DNA of 64,000 bases, from the NCBI GenBank assembly GCA_002529455.1, contig NYMS01000048.1:310001-374000 (forward strand). Reading direction: 5' to 3'. The stretch comes from Glycomyces fuscus (GTDB taxonomy: Bacteria > Actinomycetota > Actinomycetes > Streptosporangiales > Streptosporangiaceae). The notes under the pieces were generated by a model. The model saw nothing but the letters and a program-made list of their open reading frames with translations, was not told where the DNA came from and searched no databases. Both the position numbers and the translations under genes were made by a program. Positions 16,566-24,659 of the stretch are shown piece after piece. Every line of letters starts with the position of its first letter. The stretch's first letter is position 1.

Positions 16566-18524
16566 ATGGGACGCGGAGTCGCGCGCAAGCTGATCGACGC
16601 GCACCTGGTCGAGGGGGAGATGGTGCCGGGGGAGGTCATCGGGATCTCCGTCGACCAGACCCTCACCCAGGACGCCACCGGCACCCTGGTGATGCAGGAG
16701 CTGGAGGCGCTCGGGCTGGACCGCACCCGGGCCGAGGTCAGCGTGCAGTACGTGGACCACAACCTGTTGCAGGCCGACGAGAAGAACGCGGAGGACCACG
16801 CCTTCCTGCACTCGGCGGCGCGCCGCTACGGCCTGTGGTACTCCAAGCCCGGCAACGGCGTCTCCCACCCCACGCACATGCAGCGCTTCGGGGTGCCCGG
16901 CAAGACGATGGTCGGCTCGGACTCCCACACCTGCGCCGCCGGGTCGCTGGGCATGCTGGCGGTCGGCGTCGGGGGCCTGGAGGTCGCCATGGCCATCGCC
17001 GGGCGCCCGCTGCGCGTCCGGGCGCCGAGGATCTGGGGTGTGCGCCTCACCGGCGAGCTGCCCCCGTGGACCTCGGCCAAGGACGTCGTCCTGGAGATGC
17101 TGCGGCGGCACGGGGTCAAGGGCGGGCTGAACCGGATCATCGAGTACCACGGCCCCGGGGTCGCCACGCTCACCGCCATGGACCGCCACGTCATCGCGAA
17201 CATGGGCGCCGAACTGGGCGCCACCACCACGGTCTTCCCCTCCGACGAGGCGGTGCGCGCCTTCCTGCGCGCCGAGGGCCGCGAGGACGACTTCACCGAG
17301 CTGCTGCCCGACGAGGACGCCGACTACGACGTGACGGACGAGATCGACCTGTCGGGGGTGGAGCCGCTCATCGCCCGGCCCTCCTCCCCCGGCGACGTCG
17401 TCCCGGTCCGCGAGGCGGCGGGCACCGACGTCAGCCAGGTCGTCATCGGCTCCTCCGCCAACCCGGGGCTGCGCGACTACGCGATCGCCGCCGCCATGGT
17501 CAGGGGACGCCAGACCGACAGCGGGGTCAGCTTCGACGTCAACCCGTCCTCGCGCCAGATCTTCTCCGACCTGACCCGGACGGGGGCGACCTTCGACCTC
17601 ATCGAGGCGGGCGCACGCATCCACCAGGCCGGGTGCCTGGGCTGCATCGGGATGGGCCAGGCGCCCGCCGTCGGCCGCAACTCGCTGCGCACCTTCCCGC
17701 GCAACTTCCCCGGCCGCTCGGGCACCAAGGAGGACGCGGTGTGGCTGTGCTCCCCCGAGACGGCCGCCGCCTCCGCGCTCACCGGCGTCATCACCGACCC
17801 GCGCGACCTGGCCGAGGAGCTGGGCCTGGCCCACCCCGACCTGCGGCTGCCGGAGAAGGCCGCGGTCAACACCGCGATGCTGGTCCCGCCGCTGCCGCCG
17901 GAGGAGGCCGCGCGGGTCGAACTCGTCAAGGGGCCCAACATCTCCGCCCTGCCGGACTTCCCGCCGCTGCCCGACCGGATCGAGGCGCCGGTGCTGCTCA
18001 AGGTCGGCGACGACGTCTCCACCGACGAGATCTCCCCGGCGGGCGCCCGCGCGCTGCCCTTCCGCTCCAACGTCCCCGAACTCGCCGAGTTCACCTTCAC
18101 CCGGATCGACGAGGACTACCCGCGCCGGGCGAGGGAGACCGCCCAGGGGAGCGGGCACATCGTGGTCGGCGGGGAGAACTACGGCCAGGGCTCCTCCCGC
18201 GAGCACGCGGCGATCACCCCCCGCTACCTGGGCCTGCGCGCGGTGATCGCCAAGTCCTTCGCCCGCATCCACTGGCAGAACCTCGCCAACTTCGGCGTCC
18301 TGGCCCTGCGCTTCACCGACCCCGGGGACCACGACCGCGTCGGCTCCGGCGACGTCCTCGTCCTGGACGGGCTGGAGGAGGCCCTGACCTCCGGCTCCGA
18401 GCTGACCGTGCGCAACGCGACGAGGGACGAGGAGTACCGGCTGGACCACCAGCTCTCCCCGGCGCAGGTCGAGGCGGTGCTGGCGGGCGGCCAGATCCCG
18501 CTGCTGGCCCGGGAACTGGACTGA
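16566..18524 (+). CDS. acn: Aconitate hydratase (Aquifex-type / homoaconitase-like aconitase)
   Basis: [4Fe-4S] dehydratase of 652 residues interconverting citrate and isocitrate. The three cluster Cys are visible: one in VGSDSHTCAAGS and two in GCLGCIGMGQ. The swivel domain has DDVSTDEISPAG and NYGQGSSREHAA. It is shorter than the usual ~900-residue AcnA and matches the putative Aquifex-type aconitase family found in several actinomycetes. Homoaconitase or isopropylmalate isomerase activity cannot be fully excluded, but LeuC/LeuD are separate proteins. ATG 16566 has GAGGGGAG upstream; the longer frame to 16386 is not supported. It is divergent from lacI but probably not functionally linked. 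Confidence 0.85.
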   Translation: MGRGVARKLIDAHLVEGEMVPGEVIGISVDQTLTQDATGTLVMQELEALGLDRTRAEVSVQYVDHNLLQADEKNAEDHAFLHSAARRYGLWYSKPGNGVSHPTHMQRFGVPGKTMVGSDSHTCAAGSLGMLAVGVGGLEVAMAIAGRPLRVRAPRIWGVRLTGELPPWTSAKDVVLEMLRRHGVKGGLNRIIEYHGPGVATLTAMDRHVIANMGAELGATTTVFPSDEAVRAFLRAEGREDDFTELLPDEDADYDVTDEIDLSGVEPLIARPSSPGDVVPVREAAGTDVSQVVIGSSANPGLRDYAIAAAMVRGRQTDSGVSFDVNPSSRQIFSDLTRTGATFDLIEAGARIHQAGCLGCIGMGQAPAVGRNSLRTFPRNFPGRSGTKEDAVWLCSPETAAASALTGVITDPRDLAEELGLAHPDLRLPEKAAVNTAMLVPPLPPEEAARVELVKGPNISALPDFPPLPDRIEAPVLLKVGDDVSTDEISPAGARALPFRSNVPELAEFTFTRIDEDYPRRARETAQGSGHIVVGGENYGQGSSREHAAITPRYLGLRAVIAKSFARIHWQNLANFGVLALRFTDPGDHDRVGSGDVLVLDGLEEALTSGSELTVRNATRDEEYRLDHQLSPAQVEAVLAGGQIPLLARELD

Positions 18525-18614
18525 TCCTTCCGTTGCGGGGAGCCCTCCCGGGGGCCGGTGCCGGGGCCGCTTCCGAGCGCGCCGCCGGCGCCCCCGTTGC
18601 GGCCGGGCAACAAA

Positions 18615-18638
18615 AAAGGCCCTGCGAGCAGGGCCTTT
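18615..18638. terminator. Hairpin terminator shared by tRNA-Leu and aconitase
   Basis: Perfect 10 bp stem with CGAG loop. On the minus strand it is followed by a run of T (complement of CAAAAAA), a classic intrinsic terminator for the tRNA; on the plus strand it may also end the acn transcript. Confidence 0.75.
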
Positions 18639-18643
18639 GTTTG

Positions 18644-18728
18644 TGTCCGAGGGGGGACTTGAACCCCCACAGCCTTAACGGCCACTAGCACCTCAAGCTA
18701 GCGCGTCTACCTATTCCGCCACCCGGAC
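18644..18728 (-). tRNA. tRNA-Leu (anticodon GAG)
   Basis: 85 nt class II tRNA. The acceptor stem pairs GTCCGGG with CTCGGAC (one G-U), anticodon stem CTAGC/GCTAG encloses loop TTGAGGT giving anticodon GAG (reads CUC/CUU), a long variable arm follows, and the T arm has GGTTCAAGTCC-like sequence. Discriminator A; CCA is not encoded. Confidence 0.93.
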
Positions 18729-18872
18729 CGGGCGTGTTCGGCGCTCCCGCGCCGGACACGTCAACCATAGCAAAGGTCGAACACCGCACGAACCATGTTT
18801 TCCGCCGGTGGAAGACATGGCAGGGTCGGTGGAACAGTAGGGCGAGAAGGTGCGGCTGGACGGGAGCGTCAG

Positions 18873-20195
18873 ATGGCAGAGCCAGACAGGGACCTGAGCA
18901 CGGCCGAGGTCGAGGTGGTCGACCTGTGCCGGGAGCTCATCGAGTTCGACACCTCCAACTACGGCGACCACTCGGGTCCCGGGGAGCGCAAGGCGGCCGA
19001 GTACGTGGCGGCCAAGCTCGACGAGGTCGGCGTCGAGTCGAGGATCTACGAGAAGCACCCGGGGCGCAGCAACGTCGTGGCGCGGATCACGGGGGAGGAC
19101 TCCAGCCGTCCCCCGCTGCTGATCCACGGCCACCTCGACGTCGTCCCGGCGGCCCCGGAGGACTGGACCCACCACCCCTTCGCGGGCGAGGTCGCCGACG
19201 GCTGCGTGTGGGGCCGCGGCGCGGTCGACATGAAGGACATGAACGCGATGGTCCTGGCGATGCTGCGCCAGCGCCTGCGCGAGGGCCGCCGCCCCCCGCG
19301 CGACATCGTGCTGGCCTTCCTCGCCGACGAGGAGGCCGGGGGCACCTGGGGCGCCCAGTACCTCGTCGACGAGCACCCCGACCTGTTCGCCGACTGCGAC
19401 TCGGCGATCAGCGAGGTCGGCGGGTTCTCCTTCACGGTGAAGGAGGACCGGCGCCTCTACCTCATCGAGACCGCCGAGAAGGGCATCGCCTGGATGCGGC
19501 TGACCGCGCGCGGCACCGCCGGCCACGGCTCGATGGTCAACACCGACAACGCCGTCACCGAGCTGGCGGCGGCGGTCGCCCGGCTCGGTGAGCACCGGTT
19601 CCCCGTGCAGCTCACCCCGACCGTGCGGACCTTCCTGGAGGAGATCTGCGAGGAGTTCGGCATCCCCTTCGACGAGGGGGACGTGGACGCCACGGTCGCC
19701 CGGCTGGGCCCGATCGCGCGCATGATCGGCGCCACCCTGCGCAACACCCTCAACCCCACCGTCCTGGGCGGCGGCTACAAGGCCAACGTCATCCCGGGCG
19801 AGGCCACCGCCCAGGTGGACGGCCGCTTCCTGCCGGGCACCGAGGACGCGTACTTCGCCGAGATCGACCGGCTGCTGGGCCCCAAGGTCAGCCGCGAGTT
19901 CATCCACCACCTGCCCGCCGTGGAGACCTCCTTCGACGGCGGCCTGGTCAGCGCCATGTCGGAGTCGCTGCTGGCCGAGGACCCCGGCGCCAAGGCCGTC
20001 CCCTACTGCCTCTCCGGGGGTACGGACGCCAAGAGCTTCTCCCGCCTCGGGGTGCGCAACTACGGTTTCGCCCCCCTCAAGCTGCCCCCGGAGCTGGACT
20101 TCGCGGGCATGTTCCACGGGGTGGACGAGCGCGTCCCGATCGAGGGCCTCCGGTTCGGGGTCCGCGTCCTGGACCGTTTCGTCGGATTGAGCTGA
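18873..20195 (+). CDS. M20 family metallopeptidase (zinc-dependent exopeptidase/deacylase)
   Basis: Cytoplasmic dizinc hydrolase of 440 residues of the M20/M25/M40 family (ArgE, DapE, carboxypeptidase G2 relatives). Metal motifs: IHGHLDVVPA (His and following Asp), GRGAVDMKDM (bridging Asp), FLADEEAGG (catalytic Glu and ligand Glu). A dimerisation domain lies between about residues 205 and 330, and the last ligand His is near FHGVDER. M20 members cleave peptides or N-acyl amino acids; the exact substrate is not predictable. ATG 18873 is preferred over an upstream start at 18795, which would overlap the promoter. No partner genes; a hairpin follows. Confidence 0.85.
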   Translation: MAEPDRDLSTAEVEVVDLCRELIEFDTSNYGDHSGPGERKAAEYVAAKLDEVGVESRIYEKHPGRSNVVARITGEDSSRPPLLIHGHLDVVPAAPEDWTHHPFAGEVADGCVWGRGAVDMKDMNAMVLAMLRQRLREGRRPPRDIVLAFLADEEAGGTWGAQYLVDEHPDLFADCDSAISEVGGFSFTVKEDRRLYLIETAEKGIAWMRLTARGTAGHGSMVNTDNAVTELAAAVARLGEHRFPVQLTPTVRTFLEEICEEFGIPFDEGDVDATVARLGPIARMIGATLRNTLNPTVLGGGYKANVIPGEATAQVDGRFLPGTEDAYFAEIDRLLGPKVSREFIHHLPAVETSFDGGLVSAMSESLLAEDPGAKAVPYCLSGGTDAKSFSRLGVRNYGFAPLKLPPELDFAGMFHGVDERVPIEGLRFGVRVLDRFVGLS

Positions 20196-20224
20196 CTCCA
20201 GGCGCTTTGCGCCACCCCTCAGCC

Positions 20225-20256
20225 GGACCGCGTCGAGAACTTTTTCGGCGCGGTCC
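20225..20256 (+). terminator. Hairpin terminator after M20 peptidase
   Basis: Inverted repeat GGACCGCG / CGCGGTCC with an interior T-rich loop, 30 bp past the stop. Confidence 0.5.
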
Positions 20257-20414
20257 GCGATCCGCCCCCCAGTCACCGAACGTGATGTTAGTGTTGCTGT
20301 GAGTTCGACGGTGCTCGGCTCCCGCCGCTTTCGCGGGTGGGGCCGGCACCGACGTGTGACCGTGGCGGGACCACCGCACGGGACCGTCCAGTAGCAGCGA
20401 AACGGGGGGCATCC

Positions 20415-21440
20415 ATGGTGCTCGCGGGCAGGGAGTGGCTGGTATCCAGTCGCGCTGCCCGTATCGCCCTGAGCCCCTGCGCCCGGCTGCTGCTCCTGTC
20501 CGGCATCGTCGCCGTCGCATGGCTGGCCGGGGGGATCGGTGTCGCCCACGGCGAGACCGCCCCCGAGTCCGGTGGCCTGGTCGACCGCGTGCTGGAGGTC
20601 GGCGACGGGACCGGGCGCACCGGACAGGCCGCCGCCGAGGAGATCCGCGGCGCGCGCCTCTCCGACGCCACGGTCCGCGCCGCGTCGGCCACGGAGTCGC
20701 TCACCGACACCGTGGTACCCCAGACGGCCGCTCTTCCCGCCGACGCCCTGCACGGGACCGGCGTGACCGCGGCCCTGGAGCGGACCAGGACCGGAGCCGC
20801 CGCCACCAGGGCGGTCGAGGACACCACCGGAGCCGTCGACGAGACCGCGCGCGGCGCGGGGGACCTCGTCGGGGGCCTCGCCCGCAGGGGCCACGACATG
20901 GTGGAGTCCGCCGACCGCGGCCTCGTGGGCACGGTCTCCGAAGGGCTCGCGGAGTCCACCAGGGCCGTCCAGGACCGTATCGGCGGCCCCGCGGGCACCG
21001 CGGCACCGCTCGGCCTGCCCGTTCTCGGCGGCGCCGACGAACTCGCCCCGTCCGCCCCCGTGTCCAAGCGCTCCGCGTCCGACGAGGACGACGGTTCCGC
21101 CCCGGAACGCGGTGGGGACGGCACCGGTGCGGTGACGGCCGTCCACGCTCCCGTGGACCCGTCCGTCTGGCACCGGGTCACCGAGGAGGGCGCCGACCAG
21201 GCGCCGACCGACGACGACCCCGGTGAGCGCATCCGCCTCATCGCGGGCGGCGGGTACCACCAGGCCGGAGCGGACGCCACCGGCGCCGCCGCTCCGTCCT
21301 TCCCCGCGCCCGGTGCGGCCGGTTTCCTGACGGCCCGGGCCGACCACCTGGCTCCCCGGGCCCAGCGGGTCGCCCTTCCCGGCGACCCCACCCTGGTCGT
21401 CCGCGACGCCGCGGACGACCCCTCCTTCTCTCCCGACTAG
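20415..21440 (+). CDS. Secreted protein of unknown function in the chaplin cluster
   Basis: I do not recognise a family. The 341-residue product has an Arg-containing N-terminus then a hydrophobic segment (about residues 23-47, LLLLSGIVAVAWLAGGIGVAHG) that is probably a signal peptide ending AHG-ET. The rest is Ala/Gly/Thr/Asp-rich. Residues about 50-200 look helical with repeated TxxxxxxTR and AVExTTGAV-like spacing, and the C-terminal third is disordered. There is no second membrane segment or sorting motif. ATG 20415 has GGGGGG upstream. It lies 160 bp before a cell-wall-anchored chaplin, so a role at the hyphal surface is likely by association only. Confidence 0.65.
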   Translation: MVLAGREWLVSSRAARIALSPCARLLLLSGIVAVAWLAGGIGVAHGETAPESGGLVDRVLEVGDGTGRTGQAAAEEIRGARLSDATVRAASATESLTDTVVPQTAALPADALHGTGVTAALERTRTGAAATRAVEDTTGAVDETARGAGDLVGGLARRGHDMVESADRGLVGTVSEGLAESTRAVQDRIGGPAGTAAPLGLPVLGGADELAPSAPVSKRSASDEDDGSAPERGGDGTGAVTAVHAPVDPSVWHRVTEEGADQAPTDDDPGERIRLIAGGGYHQAGADATGAAAPSFPAPGAAGFLTARADHLAPRAQRVALPGDPTLVVRDAADDPSFSPD

Positions 21441-21600
21441 CCGCGTCTTCCACGACCGCGGCCGGTCCGTGCGCCCCTGTGCGCAGCCGCCTCGCCGACT
21501 CCGGCGGGCGTGCCTTCTCCCCGGCTTCCGGAGCACGAAGCTCTCCGTCCGCGGTCCACGAGCAGCTGGCCGATCTTTCTCGTTGACCAAAGGACACGCG

Positions 21601-22353
21601 ATGACCTACGACACGCACGCCCGTATCGCCGCACTGGTGGCCGCGGGATTCTTCACCGCCGCGGGCGCCGGAGTCGCCTACGCCGACACCGCGACCAGCG
21701 GAAACGGCTCCATCCTCGGCGGCAACCAGATCGTGGCCGACCTGGACGCCCCCGTCAACGCCTGCGGTAACGCGGTCGCCGTCCTCGGCCTCGCGGGTGC
21801 CCAGTGCACCGGCGGCGGAGCCGTGGTGGAGGAGGACGACAGCTCCACCTGGACGCCCCAGAAGCCGGAGAAGCCCGAGACCCCGGAGGAGTCCGAGAAG
21901 CCGGAGACCCCGGAGGAGTCCGAGAAGCCGGAGACCCCGGAGAAGCCCGAGACCCCCGAGAAGCCCGAGAAGCCCGGCTACGGGGAGAAGCCCGGTGGCG
22001 GCGGTGACGACGACGGCGGCGACGACCACGACGGCGGCCACGACCACGACGGCGGCGACGACGGCTACGGCGACGACCACGACGGCGGCCACCACCACGA
22101 CGGCGGCGACGACGGCTACGGCGGCGGCCACCACGGTGGCGGTGGCGGCGGCGGTCACGACCACGGCGGCGGCGCGCCGGAGGAGCCCGTCTCCCCGCCC
22201 ACCACGGACGAGGAGGCTCCGGCCCCCGCTCCGGAGCTCGCCCTGACCGGTACCGACGGCAGCGCCCTGAGCGGGCTGCTCGCCGGGGCCGTCGCCGCGA
22301 TCACCGCGGGCGCCGGGCTGCTCCTGTTCGGCAGGCGCCGCGCCCGCGCCTGA
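21601..22353 (+). CDS. Chaplin with charged stalk and LAxTG sortase signal
   Basis: Secreted protein of 250 residues. In order: signal peptide (about 1-29, ending VAYADT); one chaplin domain (TSGNGSILGGNQIVADLDAP, then CGNAVAVLGLAGAQC with the usual two Cys); a PEKPETPEES-type Pro/Glu/Lys repeat stalk; an Asp/Gly/His-rich stretch; and a C-terminal sorting signal LALTGTD, hydrophobic helix and Arg-rich tail. LAxTG is the motif of class E sortases in actinomycetes, so it should be covalently fixed to peptidoglycan. Streptomyces long chaplins carry two chaplin domains; this has one plus an unusual long polar spacer. Chaplins are amyloid-like surfactants that make aerial hyphae hydrophobic. ATG 21601 has AAAGGA upstream. 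Confidence 0.88.
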   Translation: MTYDTHARIAALVAAGFFTAAGAGVAYADTATSGNGSILGGNQIVADLDAPVNACGNAVAVLGLAGAQCTGGGAVVEEDDSSTWTPQKPEKPETPEESEKPETPEESEKPETPEKPETPEKPEKPGYGEKPGGGGDDDGGDDHDGGHDHDGGDDGYGDDHDGGHHHDGGDDGYGGGHHGGGGGGGHDHGGGAPEEPVSPPTTDEEAPAPAPELALTGTDGSALSGLLAGAVAAITAGAGLLLFGRRRARA

Positions 22354-22671
22354 TCCCGGCCTCCCGGGCCGTTCGCGGCCCGGGGGCTGACGCGAGTCCC
22401 GTAGCACCGGCCAAGGCCATGTGCGCGGGGTTCACGTCAGCCGCCGCCCTGCGGGCGGGGCTGATGGACGGGGTGCGCGCGTCCGGCCGCAACCAGCGGA
22501 GCGGGACCGCGGCGCACTCTCCAAGCACCGGCCGACACGCATCTCCCAGGTGCGATGCGGACCGGATGATCCCCGGCCTTGGCCGAAGGCCCGCACCCCA
22601 CCCAGGGGCGTGGAACGGCCTGTGGCCCGAGCACACACCTTCTCATCGACATGTTTGAAAGGACCTCCCAC
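22354..22671. other. Intergenic region between two chaplin genes
   Basis: Contains a short GC hairpin just after the first gene (CCCGGGCC / GGCCCGGG, 22363-22384) and a ribosome site GAAAGGA before the second. No gene or known riboswitch recognised; a promoter is expected but not identifiable. Confidence 0.4.
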
Positions 22672-24018
22672 ATGCGTAAGTGGGTCAGCACATCCGCGAA
22701 GTCGGTGCTCCTGACGGCGGGCTTCGTCGCACTGGGCAGCGGCGTGGCCTTCGCGGACAGCAGCGCCGCCACGAGCGGCAACGGCTCCCTGCTGGGCGGC
22801 AACCAGGCGGTCGTGAACGGGGACATCCCCGTGAACGTCTCGGGCAACGCGGTCGGCGCCGTCCTGGGCACGGCCGGTGCCAGCAGCACCGGCACCGGCG
22901 CGGCCGTGGTCGACCACCAGCACGGCCCCGACGCCGCCACCTCGGGCAACGGCTCCGCCCTCGGCGGCAACCAGCTGGTCGTGGACGGCGAGATCCCCGT
23001 GAACGTCTCGGGCAACGCCATCGCCGCCGTGGCCGGGATCGCGGGCGCCAACTCGACCGATACGGGCGCCGCGGTGGTCGAGCACCACCACGGCCACCAC
23101 GGCCACCACGGCCACCACCACGGCCCCGACGTCGTCACCAGCGGCAACGGCTCGCTGCTGGGCGGCAACCAGGCCGTGGTCGACCTGGACGTGCCGGTCA
23201 ACGTCGCGGGCAACGCCATCAGCGCGGTCGGCGGCGTGGCGGGTGCCGCGGCCACCGACACCGGCGCCCTGGTGCACGAGGGCCACGGCCACGGCCACGG
23301 GCACCGCGAGCACCACTCCGCGCCCGCCGAGTACACGGCCATGGACCTGGTGAACGAGGCCGCGAGGAACGCCACCGTCCTGCCTCTGCCGGACACCTCC
23401 GGCGTGGACACGGGCGTGCTGCGCCAGTCGGCGCCGCGCGAGCACCAGTCGGCCCCGCGCGAGCACCAGTCCGTCACGACCTCGGGCAACGGCTCGCTGG
23501 TGGGCGGCAACCAGGCCGTGGTCGACCTGGACGTGCCGGTCAACGTCGCGGGCAACGCCATCGGCGCGGTCGGCGGCGTGGCCGGCGCGGCCTCCACCGA
23601 CACCGGCGCCCTGGTGCTGGAGGAGGAGGAGTACGTCGCCACCTCGGGCAACGGTTCCGCGGTCGGGGGCAACCAGCTGGTCGCGGACGGCGACGTCCCG
23701 GTCAACGTCTCGGGCAACGCCATCGCGGCGGTCGCGAGCCTGGCCGGCGCCAGCAGCACCGACGACGGCGCCGCGGTCGTGCACCAGAGCGCCCCCGAGG
23801 CCCAGCCCAGCGCCCTGGGCTCCCTGCCCCTGGTGGAGGAGCTGCCCGAGGTCCCGGTCTCGGAGATGCTGCCCGTCGACTACAGCGTGAGCGAGACCAC
23901 CCGCCAGGCGGTGGAGGAGCACGCTCCCGAGCACGCCGACCAGCTGCCCGAGTCCGCGCCCCTGAGCGTGGCCGACCCGGTCAACGAGCTGCTGGGCGCC
24001 GCGGGCGTGGGCCTGTAA
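22672..24018 (+). CDS. Five-repeat cysteine-free chaplin-like secreted protein
   Basis: Secreted protein of 448 residues: signal peptide (about 1-29, ending VAFADS) and five chaplin-type repeats, each starting TSGNGS, then GGNQ, then PVNV and GNA. Repeats begin near residues 33, 87, 155, 268 and 322. In every repeat the two chaplin Cys are replaced by Ser or Ala (PVNVSGNA, PVNVAGNA), and I see no Cys anywhere. Linkers between repeats are His-rich (HHHGHHGHHGHHHG and HGHGHGHREHH) or Glu-rich. There is no LAxTG anchor; the C-terminal 90 residues are acidic and Pro-rich. Repeats 3 and 4 share 60 identical bases. Probably a polymerising surface protein of aerial hyphae; function inferred from repeat homology only. 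Confidence 0.85.
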   Translation: MRKWVSTSAKSVLLTAGFVALGSGVAFADSSAATSGNGSLLGGNQAVVNGDIPVNVSGNAVGAVLGTAGASSTGTGAAVVDHQHGPDAATSGNGSALGGNQLVVDGEIPVNVSGNAIAAVAGIAGANSTDTGAAVVEHHHGHHGHHGHHHGPDVVTSGNGSLLGGNQAVVDLDVPVNVAGNAISAVGGVAGAAATDTGALVHEGHGHGHGHREHHSAPAEYTAMDLVNEAARNATVLPLPDTSGVDTGVLRQSAPREHQSAPREHQSVTTSGNGSLVGGNQAVVDLDVPVNVAGNAIGAVGGVAGAASTDTGALVLEEEEYVATSGNGSAVGGNQLVADGDVPVNVSGNAIAAVASLAGASSTDDGAAVVHQSAPEAQPSALGSLPLVEELPEVPVSEMLPVDYSVSETTRQAVEEHAPEHADQLPESAPLSVADPVNELLGAAGVGL

Positions 24019-24072
24019 CGACAGAACTGGGGATCGTGCCCGCGACCGCGCGGGCCTGGGGGAGTACGGCGT

Positions 24073-24103
24073 CCCGTTCCGTGAGGAACGCGGTGGACTG
24101 CGG
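24073..24103 (+). repeat. 31 bp direct repeat, copy 1
   Basis: Identical to 24206-24236. Contains an internal hairpin GTTCC-GTGA-GGAAC followed by CGCGGTGGACTGCGG. Lies downstream of the five-repeat chaplin gene. Confidence 0.8.
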
Positions 24104-24205
24104 GGTGCCGTATCCCACAGGGCGGCGTCGGACACGGAGCGCGATCCCGGACCGGCACCTCGCGTGCCGTACACGTCGACGGGCCACGAGGACCGGCCTC
24201 CGCAC

Positions 24206-24236
24206 CCCGTTCCGTGAGGAACGCGGTGGACTGCGG
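24206..24236 (+). repeat. 31 bp direct repeat, copy 2
   Basis: Second perfect copy, 133 bp from the first, in the same orientation. No open frame spans the pair convincingly; function unknown. Confidence 0.8.
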
Positions 24237-24274
24237 GAGTGCGGAGGAGACGGTCGCCTGTCCGTGACGTGAGC

Positions 24275-24306
24275 CGAGTCCTCCCGGGAATATCCGGGAG
24301 GACTCG
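24275..24306 (+). terminator. Hairpin terminator upstream of topA
   Basis: Perfect 13 bp stem (24275-24287 with 24294-24306) and GAATAT loop. Probably ends the chaplin transcript. Confidence 0.7.
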
Positions 24307-24659
24307 CCGCATTCTGGGGAAAGCAGACACTCGGTCGCCCTCAAGTGTGTCCTAAGTCACTCGCGGGGGTCGTTATGGGTGCTCGTCAGAGGCGGTGGTG
24401 GCCAACCGGCCCACGTTGCCGGGGCGGCTCACGTACGCTACGGACCGGTACCGGTTCGGGAAGCGCTTATTCTGCGGGTGCCGGTGGGTGTGGGCCGGGT
24501 GTCCACCCAGAGCGACGGGACCCTCACCCACGGAGGGCGGTGTCCCGCCCGCCCACCGACGGGGGGAGTGCCTGGAGTTTCGGTTACTGTCGGTGTCCCA
24601 GGAGATTCCGACAGACCGCGGCCGGAAAGATCACGTAGGGCTAGACGTAGGGGAAGAGC
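24307..24659. other. topA upstream region
   Basis: About 350 bp without a recognisable gene. It contains a palindrome ACCGGTACCGGT near 24443-24456 and AT-richer patches near 24340 and 24470 that may be promoter elements. Nothing else supported. Confidence 0.35.

Noticed and set aside
21850..22180. Repeats coding PEKPETPEES and GDDHDGG, considered as a CRISPR or tandem satellite
   Set aside because: They are in-frame codon repeats inside the anchored chaplin, with no unique spacers; they form a protein stalk.
22385..22671. A c-di-AMP (ydaO) or other riboswitch before the five-repeat chaplin
   Set aside because: I could not find the conserved core sequence of any riboswitch class in this leader.
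22760..23780. Regularly spaced repeated DNA considered as a CRISPR array
   Set aside because: Repeats are about 150-bp coding units of a chaplin protein and vary at codon level; no 28-37 bp repeat with uniform spacers and no cas genes.
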